A stretch of 64,000 nt of DNA, from assembly GCA_033439795.1 (NCBI GenBank), contig JAUTDP010000002.1, positions 558,001 through 622,000 on the forward strand. The letters run 5' to 3'. Below are positions 10,871 to 25,200 of the stretch, in pieces. The notes under the pieces are model-generated. The model did no database searches and was not told where the DNA came from. It saw only the letters and a list, made by a program, of their open reading frames with translations. Each line of letters starts with the position of its first letter. The stretch's first letter is position 1. Origin of the DNA: Sordaria brevicollis (lineage: Eukaryota; Ascomycota; Sordariomycetes; Sordariales; Sordariaceae). Both the position numbers and the translations under genes were made by a program.

Positions 10871-12872
10871 ATGGCAGGGGAACAAACACGGACAACAGCA
10901 CAAGGGCGACACCTCGCGCACAGGTACTGTAAATCTCGGCGGTCCCTGGCGTTGCATCCTTTCTTTTTTTTCGTAACCGACAGGACGGGACCCCTGCTAA
11001 CCCACGTGGAAGCCATGCGAAGGAGGGAGACATTCCGGGCACCGTCAACTTGCAAGCCGTCGGTTAGTCACTGTCATCTGAGCTCGTGATGCTACAATTT
11101 AGGATACTAACAAGAGGTTAGAGGGCGATGATACAGCTTACGGACAAGCACTGTTCCCAGTGCCAGCTAATGATCCTAACGATCCTCTACAGGTATGTTG
11201 AAAGACGTTGTTCCTCTGGTTATTTGGGATGGATATACAGGAACTGACCAGGACTTCCCCCCGTCAGTGGAGTCAAACACGCAAGATCCTCATTCTCGTT
11301 GTTTGCTCATTATACTCCTTCCTGAGCAACTCTGCGTTGCTCGGCCCGTCGGTATACATCGGCATCTACATCCAAGAGTTCGGCGTCACGCCTACTGCAG
11401 CGAGTGATCTTGTCAGCTATGCCAACCTTGCCTTTGGATTCGGTTCCCTTCTCATGGTACCGCTGTACCACAAGATAGGCCGAAGACCGGTAATACTCGC
11501 CTCGCTACTTCTGGTAAGAAGTACCCGGTGGGTTTTCTCCAGTCTTTGACCAAAAGCTGACAAGCAGAGACAGTACTGCGGCGGTCTTATCGGCTGCGCT
11601 CAATCCAAGACCTATGCGACATTGATGGCCTGCCGCGTCATCCACTGCTTCGGAGCCTCAGTCTGCGAAGCTCTACCCGTCCAGCTCGTCAATGACATCT
11701 TTTATCTGCATGAACGTGGCAAGCGATTGGGCGTTTACACCGTCTGTCTCTGCGCTGGCGCGACTGGTCCACTATTTGCTGGATACATGCTCGACGGTGG
11801 CTACTCGTGGCGTCTCTTCTTCTATGTCGAGTTTGCTTTTGCTGGAGCGCTGCTTATCCTTGCGTTCTTCGTGGTCGAGGAAACGACCTACCACCGTAAG
11901 GTACCAGAGGAGGTGACTGAGACTCGCAGTTCGACGACGTCTCTCAACGACAAGGAATTGGCTACGGCAGCGGATATGATGACGACGACGACGACGAGCG
12001 AAATGGACCTCCCGCCGCGCAAGACGTTCATCCAAACCCTCAAGTTCTGGGGCGTCTGGGAAAAAGACAGCCAGTTCTTCATCATGATTGCTCGCTCCTT
12101 TACTTACTTCTTCGTCCCGCATGTCTTCTGGGTTATTACCACCTACGGTCAGTTCCTTTCAACCCCTCCCCCCTCCCCTTCCCCTACTATCGCATCAAAC
12201 TAAAATAACTCCTTACTACCACATATAGGAATCTACATCGGCCTCGGCGCCCTAACATTCAACTTCATCTTCCCCCTCAAAATCACCTCGCCCCCCTATT
12301 CCTGGTCCGAAACCTCCTCCGGCCTCATCGCCCTCGGTTCCCTAGCCGGCTACCTTTTGGCTCTCCCTTTCACCTCCTCCTCCGACCTGCTCGCCGCCCG
12401 CCTAACCCGGCGCAACAACGGCGTCCGCGAAGCCGAAATGCGCCTGGGAGCGATGCTACCCGTGATGCTCATCGGCCCTGCCGGTTTGGTGGTGTTCGGC
12501 TTCGCCGCCGAGCGGAACCTGCATTGGTTTACCTACTTTGTCGGCTCCGCCATGACCACCTTTTCGGGGTACTTTTACTTTACCTTTACGCTGGCTTATT
12601 CGATTGATAGTTACACGAGTAACATCTCGGAGATGCTGATTGCGATGAACCTGGGGAAGCAGGCGATTAGTTTTGGCATGGGGCTGAAGCTGTTGGATTG
12701 GGTGGTTATTAAGGGGTATGCGGTGATGATTGCGGGCGTTTTTGGCGGGTTGTTGCTGGCGAATAATGTCGCGCTGGTTGGGTTTATGGTGAAGGGAAAA
12801 GGGGTGAGGAGGTTTATGGCGAGGACGTGGTTGGCGCAGCGGTCACAACAAATCAAATCAAATCAAATATGA
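10871..12872 (+). CDS. MFS transporter (DHA1-like), C-terminus altered by transposon
   Basis: Six exons: 10871-10923, 11013-11062, 11122-11192, 11268-11513, 11574-12147 and 12229-12872; about 545 aa. Introns have clear GT...AG ends and CTAAC/CTGAC branch sites. Exon 5 could instead begin at 11568, adding two residues. The N-terminus carries the motif GDIPGTVNLQAVEGDDTAYG found in this fungal family. The membrane core follows: the loop 2-3 motif HKIGRRPVIL, then HERGKRLGVYTV, a long central loop rich in Thr/Glu, and RNNGVREAEMRL before the last helices. It should move a small solute across the plasma membrane by proton coupling; the substrate is unknown. The last 11 codons (from 12837) and the stop come from the inserted element. 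Without it the frame would run on into 29606-29653. Confidence 0.9.
12829..12836 (+). repeat. Left 8-bp target-site duplication
   Basis: GGTTGGCG directly before the element's left end; the same eight bases follow its right end at 29598-29605. Confidence 0.93.
12837..12858 (+). repeat. Left terminal inverted repeat
   Basis: 22 bp beginning CAGCGGTCA and ending CAACAAATCAAAT. It matches the reverse complement of 29576-29597 at 19 of 22 positions. Confidence 0.85.
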
Positions 12873-13802
12873 AGTTATATTTAATTTTGTGGGGCAAATA
12901 TAACCTCGTATTTAAAGCTATTTATATTTATTTATATTTACTTGCGGATATTTATTATATAGAGTTATAGATTTTTAATTTTTGGGTTCAAAAATGCTTT
13001 GATTATTACGGTTTCTACTATTTTGTACTCCCCTTACTTCCCTAAATCCCCTGAATCCCTTCAAATATTTGTTTTTAATTAAAATTTTAAACTTTCGAGT
13101 ATATTAATAGAGTTTGCGTTGAAGCTCTATCTTTAGGTATCGAGTATTAATTTAGTACCGTTGAATACTTTTTTATAATTATCCGTTATAGAGGGTATAG
13201 AAAGGTAATTAAACGTTATACGTATTAATCGAAGGTAATAGTTTTAATTGGCCTTCTATTATTTAATTAAGTCGTTATAAGTAAATACCCTATTATTAAA
13301 ATAATAAAATAATTTATCTTTTTATTTAAGTTTAAAAGGGAGGGTATCGTAGAAATTATAATTAATAAATTAATCGTTATTAGCGATTTTAACCTATTAA
13401 TTACTAGTATTAGTTAGCGGGTCTTTAATTAATTAGTTAACGTAATTAATTTCGTAGATCAGTTAGAAGTTTTTAAAAATATTATTATATTCTTTAATAA
13501 TAAGGTTCTTTAATATTTATTACGTACGGTAATTAGGGTATAAAATTAACGCGGTTTAGTATATTAGGCTTTTTTTTATTTTCTTTTTATATTTTTATAG
13601 TTTCGTTATTATTTTATCGATAATAAACCTTACGGTTTCTATACTTTTATTAGTTAAGTCGTTAGCGTAATTAATAGGTATTGTTATATATTAGGGAGCC
13701 GTAGCGGGGTTTCGAATTCGAAGTTAAAGATATATTAGCGAAGGTTAGGAATCTAGTACCTTAGAAGGTAAATCGCTTTTAAAGAAGGAGGTAGTAGTAA
13801 TT

Positions 13803-14265
13803 TGGACTAAAAACTACACTACAAAGGAAATAGAGCCTATACTATAAATTTATGGCGAAGGATTGAATTAGTTTGGGGATTTTTGCTTAAAAAATGTAAA
13901 TAGGGTTAGTAATTCTCAACCTTACTACTATAGGAAGAAGAGTAAGAATAAAGTAAAGTTTTATTTTTATTATTTTCTTTAAATAGGAGTAGATTTGTTA
14001 GTTAATTCTCTTAGAAGTCCTTAAGGGGGTTATTTAGTAGCTTCGTAGAAAAGGTTCTTTAGGTGAAAAATAAAATTGTTATCCTCCTTAATTCTCCTTC
14101 TTATTTTCTTTAATCGAAGGAGGGAGAAGCCTCCCCTTTTTATTTTTTTTTAAATATAGGCTCCGAATCTTCTAGAGGGAGGGAGGTATAAATTTGTATT
14201 TACCCTATTATTTATTATTTAAATAATTATTTATATATTTAAGTAAATAATAATTTTATTTTATA
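13803..14265 (-). repeat. LTR (3' LTR in element orientation)
   Basis: Aligns over its full length with 26797-27260. The differences are almost all C/T and G/A transitions, for example TTTTATA here against CCCCACA in the other copy. This copy is heavily mutated at its inner (right) end. Confidence 0.88.
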
Positions 14266-16561
14266 TTATATTTCCTTTCGAATATTTTTTATACCGTTTT
14301 AGGTAAAAATATTCGTATAATAAAAATCCTCCTTCTTAAAATATAAGAATTAAATTAAAGAAAAGATATCCGAAGTAAAATAAAAAAAAAAAAAGTAATT
14401 AATCCTTTACGTATAGATTATTTCCGGCGTTTATTAGCTTTTTTTTCCTTTTTTTTTTAATTAAACGTTTTTTTTAAAATTTTACGTTTAGCTTTTTCTT
14501 TTATATTTAATCCCGCTTTATTAACCGTATATCCTATATCGATTACTATTTAAATAACGCTTATATTTATTTTATTTTTAAAAGGAATTAATTAAATTAT
14601 TTTATTATTTAACGTTTTAGTAAATTTGGTTTTAATTATTAATTTACCCCTATTATAAAATTTTAGGCTTTGGGGAAAATTTTTAGGAATTAAAAGGGGT
14701 TTAAGGAGGATAAAATAATTAATTAGGAAGCGCTCTTTATCGGTCTATATCGAAATAATAAAATCGTTTTATTACTTCTTTATTACCTTCTTCTTTTTTA
14801 GCCGCGGGGGTTAATTAATTATAATTTCCCTTTTAAAAATAGTACTGGGATTAATTATTATAATTTAAACCAGGAGTTTTTTTTTTTAAGCGTGGGTAAT
14901 TTTTATAATAGGTATAAAGGAGATTTACTCCCTTTCGTTAATAATTTTAAAGAATTTATTATTTTTAGAATTAATATTAGGTATAAATATAATAATTTCT
15001 TTTTATTTACGACTTTTTTCTTTTAAAGAGGAGGAGGAAGAAAAAGAATTATTTAAATTTAATATTAATAAGGAATTGGGGGAGAAGATTTATTACCTTC
15101 TTTAGGCGAGGAAGGGTTTTAAGAATTTCCTTTTAGAGAAATTATAATTTTCGTTATTTTATTAAGGGATATTATAAAAAGTATTTTAATTTCTTTAAAA
15201 GAGATATAGAATATCCTTTTCTCTTTATAATAATATAATATTATATTCGCCGAAAAATCCGAATATTTTTAACCGAAAAAGTTAATTTAATTTATTATCT
15301 TCGCTATAAAATATTTTAATTCGTTAGAGTAAATTTACTTCGATCTTTAAATAATTTCCAATACGGATTAATATATAAATATAATAAATATTTAAAACGT
15401 TATAAATTACGCGTATTTATATATAAATTATAGCGGATTCGAAGAAATATATCGAGCCGATTTAAATTTATAACCTTTAATAATTTCCTTCCTCCTAATT
15501 AATTAATTTTAAACTCTTAATACTATATTTTCGGTATTAAATTTTAATAAAGAAAATTTGCGTAATTTCTAAATATTAAAAACCGTAAAATTAAATATAA
15601 ATTTAATATAAAAAAGGTATTTTAATTTAAATAAACCGCTTTTTTAAATTAATAAATTAATTATTAAGCCCGTAGGTAATAATATATTATTAAACTAGGG
15701 AAAAGTAAACTTTCTTTATACGTTCGTAATTATTAAAAGTAGGTACCGAATTATAAATAAATTATTATTTATTTTTATTATCGTAAATTATTAAAATAAA
15801 ATATTTATTAATTTATACCGGAATATATTATTATTTAAAAATTTTAAGGAAGTCGGGTAGATTTCCTTTTAATTTAAGAAATTCTATATTATTATTATCG
15901 AATTTATAAATTTAGGAAAGGATATAAATACGATTTCCGAAATTATATAGTATATAAGTAAAAATTACGTAAATATTAGTACTTTCTATTTAAATTTAGG
16001 TATTTATAAAATATTAAAGGTTTATAAAATTGAAATAAATTTATTTTTAAATAAAGCGGTCGGGTTATTAAAAAATAGTAGGCTAATCGATAAATAGAAG
16101 AACGTCCCCGTAAATTAACTTTAATAATATTTTATTAATTTCGGGTTTTATAATAAATAAATATAATAATAATTTCTTTTTATTTAAACGTCCGTCTATA
16201 ATAATTAGGAAGTATTAATTTAAATAGGGGGTAAAATTTTATTATTCTTTTTTAATTACTTTAGGGGGGTAAATTTACTTTATATATATTTTAATATCCT
16301 TTTAATCGTAAATTTACCGTTTTTAGGATTCGATAATAAATTTTATTTTTTTAAATAATTTTTTAATTTAATAGCGTATTATATTTTTAGTAAAAAGGGT
16401 TTATTCTTCTTTTATAAAGACGATTTCTTCGTTCGAAGTTATTTTTAATAAAAGAACGGATTTACGCGAAAATAAAAAATAAATATTTAATAAGGTAAAG
16501 ATTTTAAAAGGGAGAAAAAGGGTTTTTTTTAAAGATTATAACGTTATTCAAATTAAAAATA

Positions 16562-18520
16562 TAAGGATATTTAATAAAAAAGGTTATAAAAAACTAATAT
16601 AAATCTATTTTTTAACGAAAAAAATATTAAAAGTTATAGTAAAAGGAAAGAAAAATCTCCTACCCTACGACGTATTAAAATCTTTTTATCGTTGTAAAAA
16701 TTTTCTACTTTTTACGCAAATTTATATTATTTTAAAATTATTATTAATATTATAAATATTGTTTTATTATTATATTATTTAAAAAATACTTTTAGGTCCG
16801 AATATTTATTCGTCCGAATACTTTCTTACGTCCGGGTTTTATTTTCGCTAATTATTCTATTTTTATTACTTAAATAATTTATTTAAATAATTAGGGAAAG
16901 AATTAAAATTTCCCTTTTTAGCTGATAAATAAATTTATACTACTTTTTTCTATTTTATCTATTTCCCTTCGTTTAAAAATTTCTTTTCTTTTAAATAATA
17001 TTATAAAAATTCGCCTCCTCTATTAAAATATTATAATTAAATTTAAAGATATTACGAAAAATCCCGTTTGGGAGGAGATTTAATATTTTAAAATATTTAT
17101 TAATTAATAAAAGAAACTTTTTCTTAATATAAATTTCGGCGAATATATTATTATTATAAATAAACGTTTTTCGGTTTTAGCCTTTTATAATCTTATTCCC
17201 AATTTCCTTTTAATTATTTAGAATAATTTTTATTATATAAACGCCTATTTTAATAGAAAGAAATAATTCTTTAATAAGGTTTATATTTATTAAAGTTGCG
17301 AATTCGTTAATAATTAATTTTAAAGAATATTTATAGATATAAATATTAAAGTTTTTTCTTTTAGGGTAAAAGTTTTTACTATTATTTATCCTCCCTTTAT
17401 TAATTCGCTCTATTTCGAACAGGTTTTACTAAAGTTTTTTAAATAAATTGAAAATTTAATAGAGGAATTCTATTTAATAAATTAATACCGGCGTATTATC
17501 TTTAAATATTTTAATAAATATAATTTTGATATTAAAGAATATTGGCGCGTTTTTATTAAAAAGAAAGGAAATTGGCCTTTAAACTACTATAACGTATATA
17601 TATATACTAAAAAAGAGCGTATCTTTAATTTATTTATTTAAATATATAATTTTCCATACAAATTTACTCCTCTTCTTTTTTTATTTTCCTTTATTAATTA
17701 ATTTCTTCTTTTTAAAAACCGGTTCCCTTATATTAATTATATTAAATAAATTTAAAAATTATATATTTCGATTTTTATTTATAATAACGAATAAGAATCT
17801 TTTAATATTTAATTTCTTTTTATAAATTACGTTTCTATACTGGGAAATATTAAAGGAAGTATATATAAGAATTGCGTTTAAAATATTAAATAGGTAAATT
17901 AATATATTTATTCGAATTATTTTAGGAAGGAATTTTAATTTGGATTTTATAAGGACGTTACATTACGGCCTCTTATCGAAATTTTAATTAGTAATTACGG
18001 TATTAATAACTTTATTTTAATAATCGATAATATATTTAAAAATTATTAGTAAAGAGTAAATCGGTATATATTTAATAATTTTAAAAATTAAGCCGAATAT
18101 ATTTAATTCAAATACGAATAATTAAATATAAAGGGAAAAGGTTTAAATATTCGTAATAATTATATTAAAGTTAATATTATATATAATAATAAGGAAATTT
18201 TTAATATTATTAATATAAATCAATTTTCGAAAGATAGTAATAATTTAAGTAAAGAAAGTGAATTTTATAATAAAGGTAACGGAAAAATTAGCGAAGATAA
18301 AGAATTTATTCGTAAGAAAATAAAATTCGAAATTAGCGTCGAAGATATTAAAATTGAAAAAAGAATTAATTAATAGGTTTTTAATAAAAGGGTTATTAAA
18401 AGTAATAATTTTAAGGGTAGTAAAGGTAAAGAAAATAATATTATTATTATCGTTAAAAAAGAGGGAAAGGGTATTATTATTCTTTTTAAAGAGAATAATA
18501 AAGATGAATTAGCGTTATAA
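16562..18520 (+). pseudogene. Unrecognised decayed ORF, antisense to gypsy pol
   Basis: In one constant frame (stop TAA 18518-18520) about 650 codons read as coherent protein, interrupted only by TAA/TAG/TGA codons that RIP would make from Gln or Trp codons. Protein-like stretches include NPVWEEI near 17070, KRFSVLAFYNLIPN near 17165, EYWRVFIKKKGNWPLNYYN near 17540 and DVTLRPLIEILISNYGINN near 17960. The last 130 codons are strongly charged and Glu/Ser-rich. The frame may begin further upstream. It lies between the gypsy LTRs but on the opposite strand to the reverse transcriptase, so it is either an extra antisense gene of that element or part of another nested element. I recognise no family. 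Confidence 0.6.
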
Positions 18521-21500
18521 GTATAGATTAGTACTTTTTATATAGAATATAAAACTTTTTCGGCGAAAAATTTTCTAATGAATAGAATAAGTATAGAATA
18601 AGTAAATAATAAAAAAAAAATAATTTCCTTTTAATATTTCCTTTTTATTTTAGTATTTAATGTTCCCTCTAAAAATAATTAAGGTTTCGAACGATTATTT
18701 TAACTAAAAAAAAATCTCTTTAAAGTAAAATATTAAAAAATAATATAAAACGGTTAGGAGGGTATTAAATTCTTAATATTAGGGGTGTTTTAATCTATTC
18801 TAGCCTTAAATAATAATTTCCTAAGAAATTAAAAATTGAGGTCGGCTTTTAAAAATTATTTATATTATAGAATTTAATAAGGACTTCCTTTAATCGATTA
18901 AAAAAAATAAAAATAAAAACGAATAAATAAAAATAAATAATTAAAAATAAGGATAAAGGATTAATACGAAAAATAGAAGATATAAATGAAAAGGAAAAAG
19001 GAATTGGAATTTTTAATTAAAAATAATTAATAATTAAAGAATCGGTCGGGTACGGATTAGTTTGGACGTTATTCGGTTGGGGGTACTTTTAATAGTTTAA
19101 AGAAAAATAATATTTACAGCATCCTATAAATATCGGCGGTTATTAATTTTATTATATACTTTCTAGCGTTATAATCCTTTATTTATAATTTAGAATTAAT
19201 TGGGGTCGTTTTTAGATTAAAATTAAATTTCCTCCCCTTTTATAATATTTAATTATATTTTAAATTAATCTTTAATTAAAACCTATTCTTTTAAAAGCCT
19301 TCCTATTAAAATAGTTATTTCGATTAAAGATTTTTTAAAATTTTAACGTATCCTTTTATTAAAAATCTTTATTCGAATTCCTTTAATAAATATTAATTAA
19401 AATTCCTCCGCTCTTAGAAATCTTTTAGGAATTTCTTTTATAATTTTTTTATTATTAATTAGACTTTGAGTAAATCCCTTTTTAGGATTAATCGGCTCTT
19501 ATAAGCCTTTTATCGGATTTTTAGTATTTAATATTACTTTATCCCTAATTACGAATTTTTTAATATTTTTAGCGCTTATTAGTTTTTTTAAAGGGATTCC
19601 GTTAAGAATATTTAAATAATAAATACTATTCGAAGAGGAGATCCGGTATATACAATAAAGACCTTCCTAATAATAGGTTAATTTTTGTATAGAATTTATA
19701 TTTACCCTTTTAACGTTATTATATTTTAAAATAAGGTTTCCGATTTCGATTTAAATATTAATAAAGTATATTTTTCGCTTATCCTTTTTATTACAATAAG
19801 TAGTAGCTACTTCCTTTATTATAGCGACCTTTTTAATAATTTAATTAAATTAATATTCTAATTCTTTACGTATTTAAATAATAATATAAATTAATTCCTC
19901 CTTTATTATTAATTTATTATTATTTTTCTAATTAATAACCTACTATAAAGGTAAATCGAATTTAATAGGAATAATAGGATTATAATTATAAGTTAATTAA
20001 AAGGGAATATAATTATAATTGCCCCAGATTATTATTCGGTTAGTAAATAAAATATAAAGTAAAAGCTTCTTTTAATTATACTTTTTACTATCTATTATTT
20101 TTATAAATAAAGCGGCAATCGTTATATACCTTTATTTATTATTCCTATTAATTTTAAAATTAAAGGGTATAATATACTCTTTACGGATCTTTAATTGAAT
20201 TAAATATTTAGTAATAATTAATTGGAATTTAAAATTACTATTAATTAAAATTATTAAAGGATATCCCTATTTTAAAAAAACGGATTTAAGGAAGTATTTT
20301 ACCTAAATAAATTTAATATTAAGTAAAACGGTAGTTTTAATATAATTAATTGCGTTATTCTTAACTTTTAAGAGAGGAATCTTTTTCCTATCGGCCCTTA
20401 GAAGATATTGAATATTTAAAGTCTATTTATTAAAAGGGTGAAAATTGGGATAAAACTATTAGTAATTATTTTCGAAGCGCTTAAGATTAAATTATTAATA
20501 TTAGGGGTAAAAGTAAATTAATTCTTCGATATTATTATATATACCCTTCTAATAATAATACTTAGTAATATAATAATATATTCTTTTACGTCTTCGATAT
20601 TTTACTTTATTATAATATTAGGTTATAATTAATTATTACTCTTTTTAAATATTAATAATCCGTTTAGGGAATTAAATAGAATTAGTAGGCCGTAATTAAA
20701 GAATATTATTTTAAATTATGTACTTTAGCGCGTTATTATAGAATTGGCGCCTTAAAGTTGTATTTTTTAAATAGGCAGGGATTTTTATAATTAAAAGGAA
20801 TTTTACGATTTCTTTTAATTACCGCGATTAATTATTATATAGAATCGATTTAGGTAATTCCGTAAGGGTAGTATAAATTTACGCGTTTATAAAATCGTTA
20901 ATATTTTTTTCGTATTCCTTTTTATATAGATTAGAAGGTTTAAGGGGTTTATAGGATAGTTTATTAATTATAGAATTCTTTAAATTAAGAATATATTTAA
21001 TTTTAAAGTCGAAAAATTTAATTTAAATAATCTAACGTATTAATAAGGCCCTTAGGATATTATTAATAATATTATTAAATTAATATATAAAAATTATAAT
21101 ATCGGTTTTAATAATGAAATATATTCTAAAGAGGTATTTTCGTAAGCGTTTCAGGGTATAGAAAAATCCCTAAAATTCCCTTTTAATAGTATCGTAGCGC
21201 TTTTCAATTCTTAATTAAATTCCGCTTTTAAATTTATATAGATATTTTTTATTATCGGGGTTAATTTACTTTAAAATATTTCTTTAACCTTTAAAAAAAG
21301 TATTAATTATTAGAATAATAATTTTATAGCGTTTATTATTATAAATAAAGGTCGTAAAGATTAGAACTATAGTAATTAAATATTAAAAGTATTCTATTGC
21401 GAATTATTCATTTTTAATTTATTTAAACGTAATTCCCTTTTTTATTAAAATATAAAAAAGGATTTTAATAATATTAAATCCGCGGATTTATACTTAATAA

Positions 21501-21603
21501 TAATTTATAATTTTTAAAAAGGAATAATAATTTATAATTTTTAAAAAGGAATAAACTTTTTAAATATTATTTCCCTTTTTTCTAGGAGTTTTTTTATAAT
21601 AAA

Positions 21604-22238
21604 TCTATTTATTAATCTTTCGGATTTTCTCCTTAATTAAGGCCTTCCTATTAGGTATATAGAGATATTTAATAAAAATTACCTCTTTTTAATATTATTA
21701 TAATTTAATTATTATAATAATACTTTTAGTAAATTTAACGTTAATTAGGACTTTATTAATATTTATAAAGTATTTTAAAATATATTTCCTAATCCCCTTC
21801 GAATTAATTTATTCTTCGTTATAAATTATCCGAAGCCTTTTAATATAAATATTATTAAAGTACGGTTAATAAATATTAGGAATTAAATTATAGAGTATTT
21901 TAATTATTACCTTTATAAATTAAATAACCGAATTAGTATTTCCTTAGGGTAGAATAATTATTTTAAAAAGGTTTAGAAGTATTAAAAAGGTAATAAGGTT
22001 ATAATTAGTTTTATCGAAGGGAATTTAATTGTAATTAGAGAAAAAGTCGAATAAAAATAATATTTTATACCCTTTAAACGCTTCGTTAAATTTTTTATAA
22101 TTTGGAAGTAGGTTAATATTTTTTAAAATTATTTTATTAATTTATTAAGCGTTATTAATAAGAAATAAACCGCTATTCTTTTTAATAATTAAAAATTAAT
22201 TATTTCGGTAAGTAGTATAACTTTCCTCGAAAATCCCT
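21604..22238 (-). pseudogene. Reverse transcriptase relic of the gypsy element
   Basis: The minus strand reads, in order, KKNSGLFLINN, then FLFDFFSNYNQIPFDKTNYN, then LPQGNTNSV (here with stop codons where Gln is expected), then the catalytic box as YFNNI at about 21848-21862, then a thumb-like region. The usual box is YLDD; G-to-A changes from RIP convert GAC to AAT, giving NN. The order and spacing match Ty3/gypsy reverse transcriptases of a fungal subgroup. Several in-frame stops make it non-functional. RNase H and integrase should lie to the left (lower coordinates), but I could not pick out their motifs. Confidence 0.75.
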
Positions 22239-25200
22239 TTCTATATTTTATTTTTTAATAAATTATATATTTAATTATAAAAGGCTTTAAATATTAGGAT
22301 AAATTTTATTTATTAAATAGAATAAAGTATAGTACGGGTTTACTAAAGGGGAATAATATCCGGGTTAAATTTTCTATATTTATTAAAATTTTATATAAGA
22401 ATTTATTCTTTATTATAAAGAATATAAGTGAATAATTCGATTTCGACTTCGTTTAAGTATTTTAAACCGTTTTTAAAATAGTTTGGAGGCGTTTTTCGGT
22501 AAGACGAGACCCTTTAATTAATTTTATAAAGCGTAAAATAACGTATTAATCCTATTTAGAGCCAAAATTTTTAAATAAAATAATAATTTACTCTTTAATT
22601 ACTTTTAATCGCTTCGCTTTCTAATTAAAATCCCCTTTAAATTTAAAATTATTAGAAATTATATTATTAATTAGATTAACCTTTTAAATTATTTATTTAT
22701 ATATAATATACGTTTAGAATATTATTTTTAATTTTCCTTTAAAATTAAGCTCTTCCTTTAATAAAAATCTCTTTTTTAAATTAAATTTCCGAATTAACGT
22801 AATTACCCCCCTTCGTATCCGTTATAAAAATTGCTTAAAAATTCGTACTAAGTCATTTATACCCTTTTATATATTTTTTAATTTTTTTAAATTATTTTTT
22901 TTTCGTTATAATAATTTTAAAACCTATTTAACCGCGGAATTTGATACGGGGGCGATCCGTTTATTATTTTTTTTTAATTACTTTAATATTCGTTTTTCTT
23001 CTTCCTTTATTTATTTCCGCCGTTCTTTTTTCTCTTCTTTTTCTTCTTTTATTATTATTTTTTTTTCTATTATTATTATTACGATTATAAGGGAATTAAA
23101 CCTTTTACCCGCTTTTAAAAGCCCTTTTTATTAAATTATAAGTTTTAATTAACGTAGTACGGATTATTACCCTTTTAATTATTATAATAGCGAAAGTTTT
23201 ATCGTTTTTATAAATTAAATAGACGTTTATATTATAAAAGAATAGTAGGCCTAGGATAATATTATAATTAGGTAAGGGTTATTTAATAATAAAGAAATAG
23301 ATTTCCCTTCCTTTATTAAATAAATATACTTTTTTATAAATTTCTTTAAGGAAACCCTTCTTCCCGCTATTATTATTAATATTAACAATTTAGGTAGAAA
23401 TGTTTTATAATTTAAGGTTATTAATTAACGCTTTATTAATAATATTATATTCGGCGTTATTATTTAATAAAATAAATACTTTTTTACTTCCTTTTATACT
23501 AATAGAGATATAAAGGATTAATAACGGTATTAAACGCGTAATTTCGTTCTTAGTAAAAAAGGATTTATCGATTTACTTTATTTAATTAATTATTAAGGTT
23601 AAAATATTATAAATTAATAAAATTCGGGTAGGAGGAGATTTAACCCTCCGTTAATCGGTAATATTTTATTAATTAAATAAAGAAAAGAATTTATCTTTAA
23701 AAGAGGTTTTTATAAAATTAATAAAAGGATTGTAGGCCGGATTAATAATTACGATAAAATATATTTAGATTCTTTATTAAATAGGAATAAAACGGTTAAT
23801 TTTAGAATTATTATTAAGGGTAATATTACTATAATATTTAAATTAGATTTTAAGAACTTTATCCTTCGTATAAAATATATTAAAAAGCTATTTAACCTAA
23901 TTATAAATAATTTTAATAATAATTAGGTTATCCCGAATAATATTTTTAATAATAATAGTAATTTTAGCGTTTATAAATTTAGTAATTATAGGGTATTATT
24001 CTTAGAATTTAGAAATAGTATCCTAAAAGATCGGTTAATTAATATTTCTATCCTTTTTAATTATAGGCGCTTTTTTAGTTATTATTTTTATCGAAGGTAT
24101 TATTATTATTATAAGCGTTATTTTATTAGTACGGCTTTTATCCTTAAAAATTTGGTTAAGCTATTTAAATATAAATTTATTAATTTTAGCGTTAAAAGGT
24201 TAAATAAAAGGGGGGCGTTATAATATAGTTAAATATAATTTCTTCCGTCCTAAACCTTTTTAATTTTTTAATAGTAATAATAACCGTATTAAAAAGGGAA
24301 TTAATTTACTCTTCGGTAAAATTAATAATATTTTTAATTTTAGAAATTGTAAATATTTAAATTTATAAATTAAAAATATCGGTCCTTCAATAAAGTTTAA
24401 TTAAAAATTTATAGAATTTATCGAAGATATTAATAGTAATATAATTAGTAATTTTAATATTAATTTTCCGAACGAAAATTATATTTTATTATTTCTTCGC
24501 TATATCGGGGTCTTTAAGGAATTTAAAATAAGGAGTGAAATAAGGATTTATAACGACGCCCTTTTATTAAATATTTCTCTCTTATTTTTTAAAATTATTA
24601 TAATTAAGATAATTTAGGTTTAAGGTAAGTAATAAATAAATTACTTTTCTTAGGGCGTTTTAATTAATAATACGAATATATATTTCGTTAGGGAGTAAAT
24701 TAAAAGCGTTTATAGTATTATTTATATAAATAATAATATTTACGGATTTTTACTTATTAGGGGCAATTTATTATATAATATTATAGGAATTATCTTTATC
24801 CTTCTTTTTATAATTAAATAAATAATAACCTATTTTATTATAATAATAATACATTTAACGATAGGGTTCCTTCCTTCTTCTACCGTTAATATAATTTTTA
24901 TTATAGGGGCGGGTTTAGATTAAATTAATTTAAAGATAATAAATTTAAATCGGTTAAAATTAAAAGGGTATAGAAGGATGCGGGATAGAAGTATTAATAA
25001 TCCGGTTATTTATTAGGGATTTATAGATAATAATTAATTATTCGAAGGATTTGGTTAACCTTTTTATTTAATTATCCCTAATTATAATAGGAATTTCGGC
25101 GGCCTTAAAAATAGATTTAAGGATGGATTTTTTAATAGGCTTTTTATTAACGCTTTAAGTAAATTCCTTATTGGAAAAACGAATCGCTTTACGTATAGGA

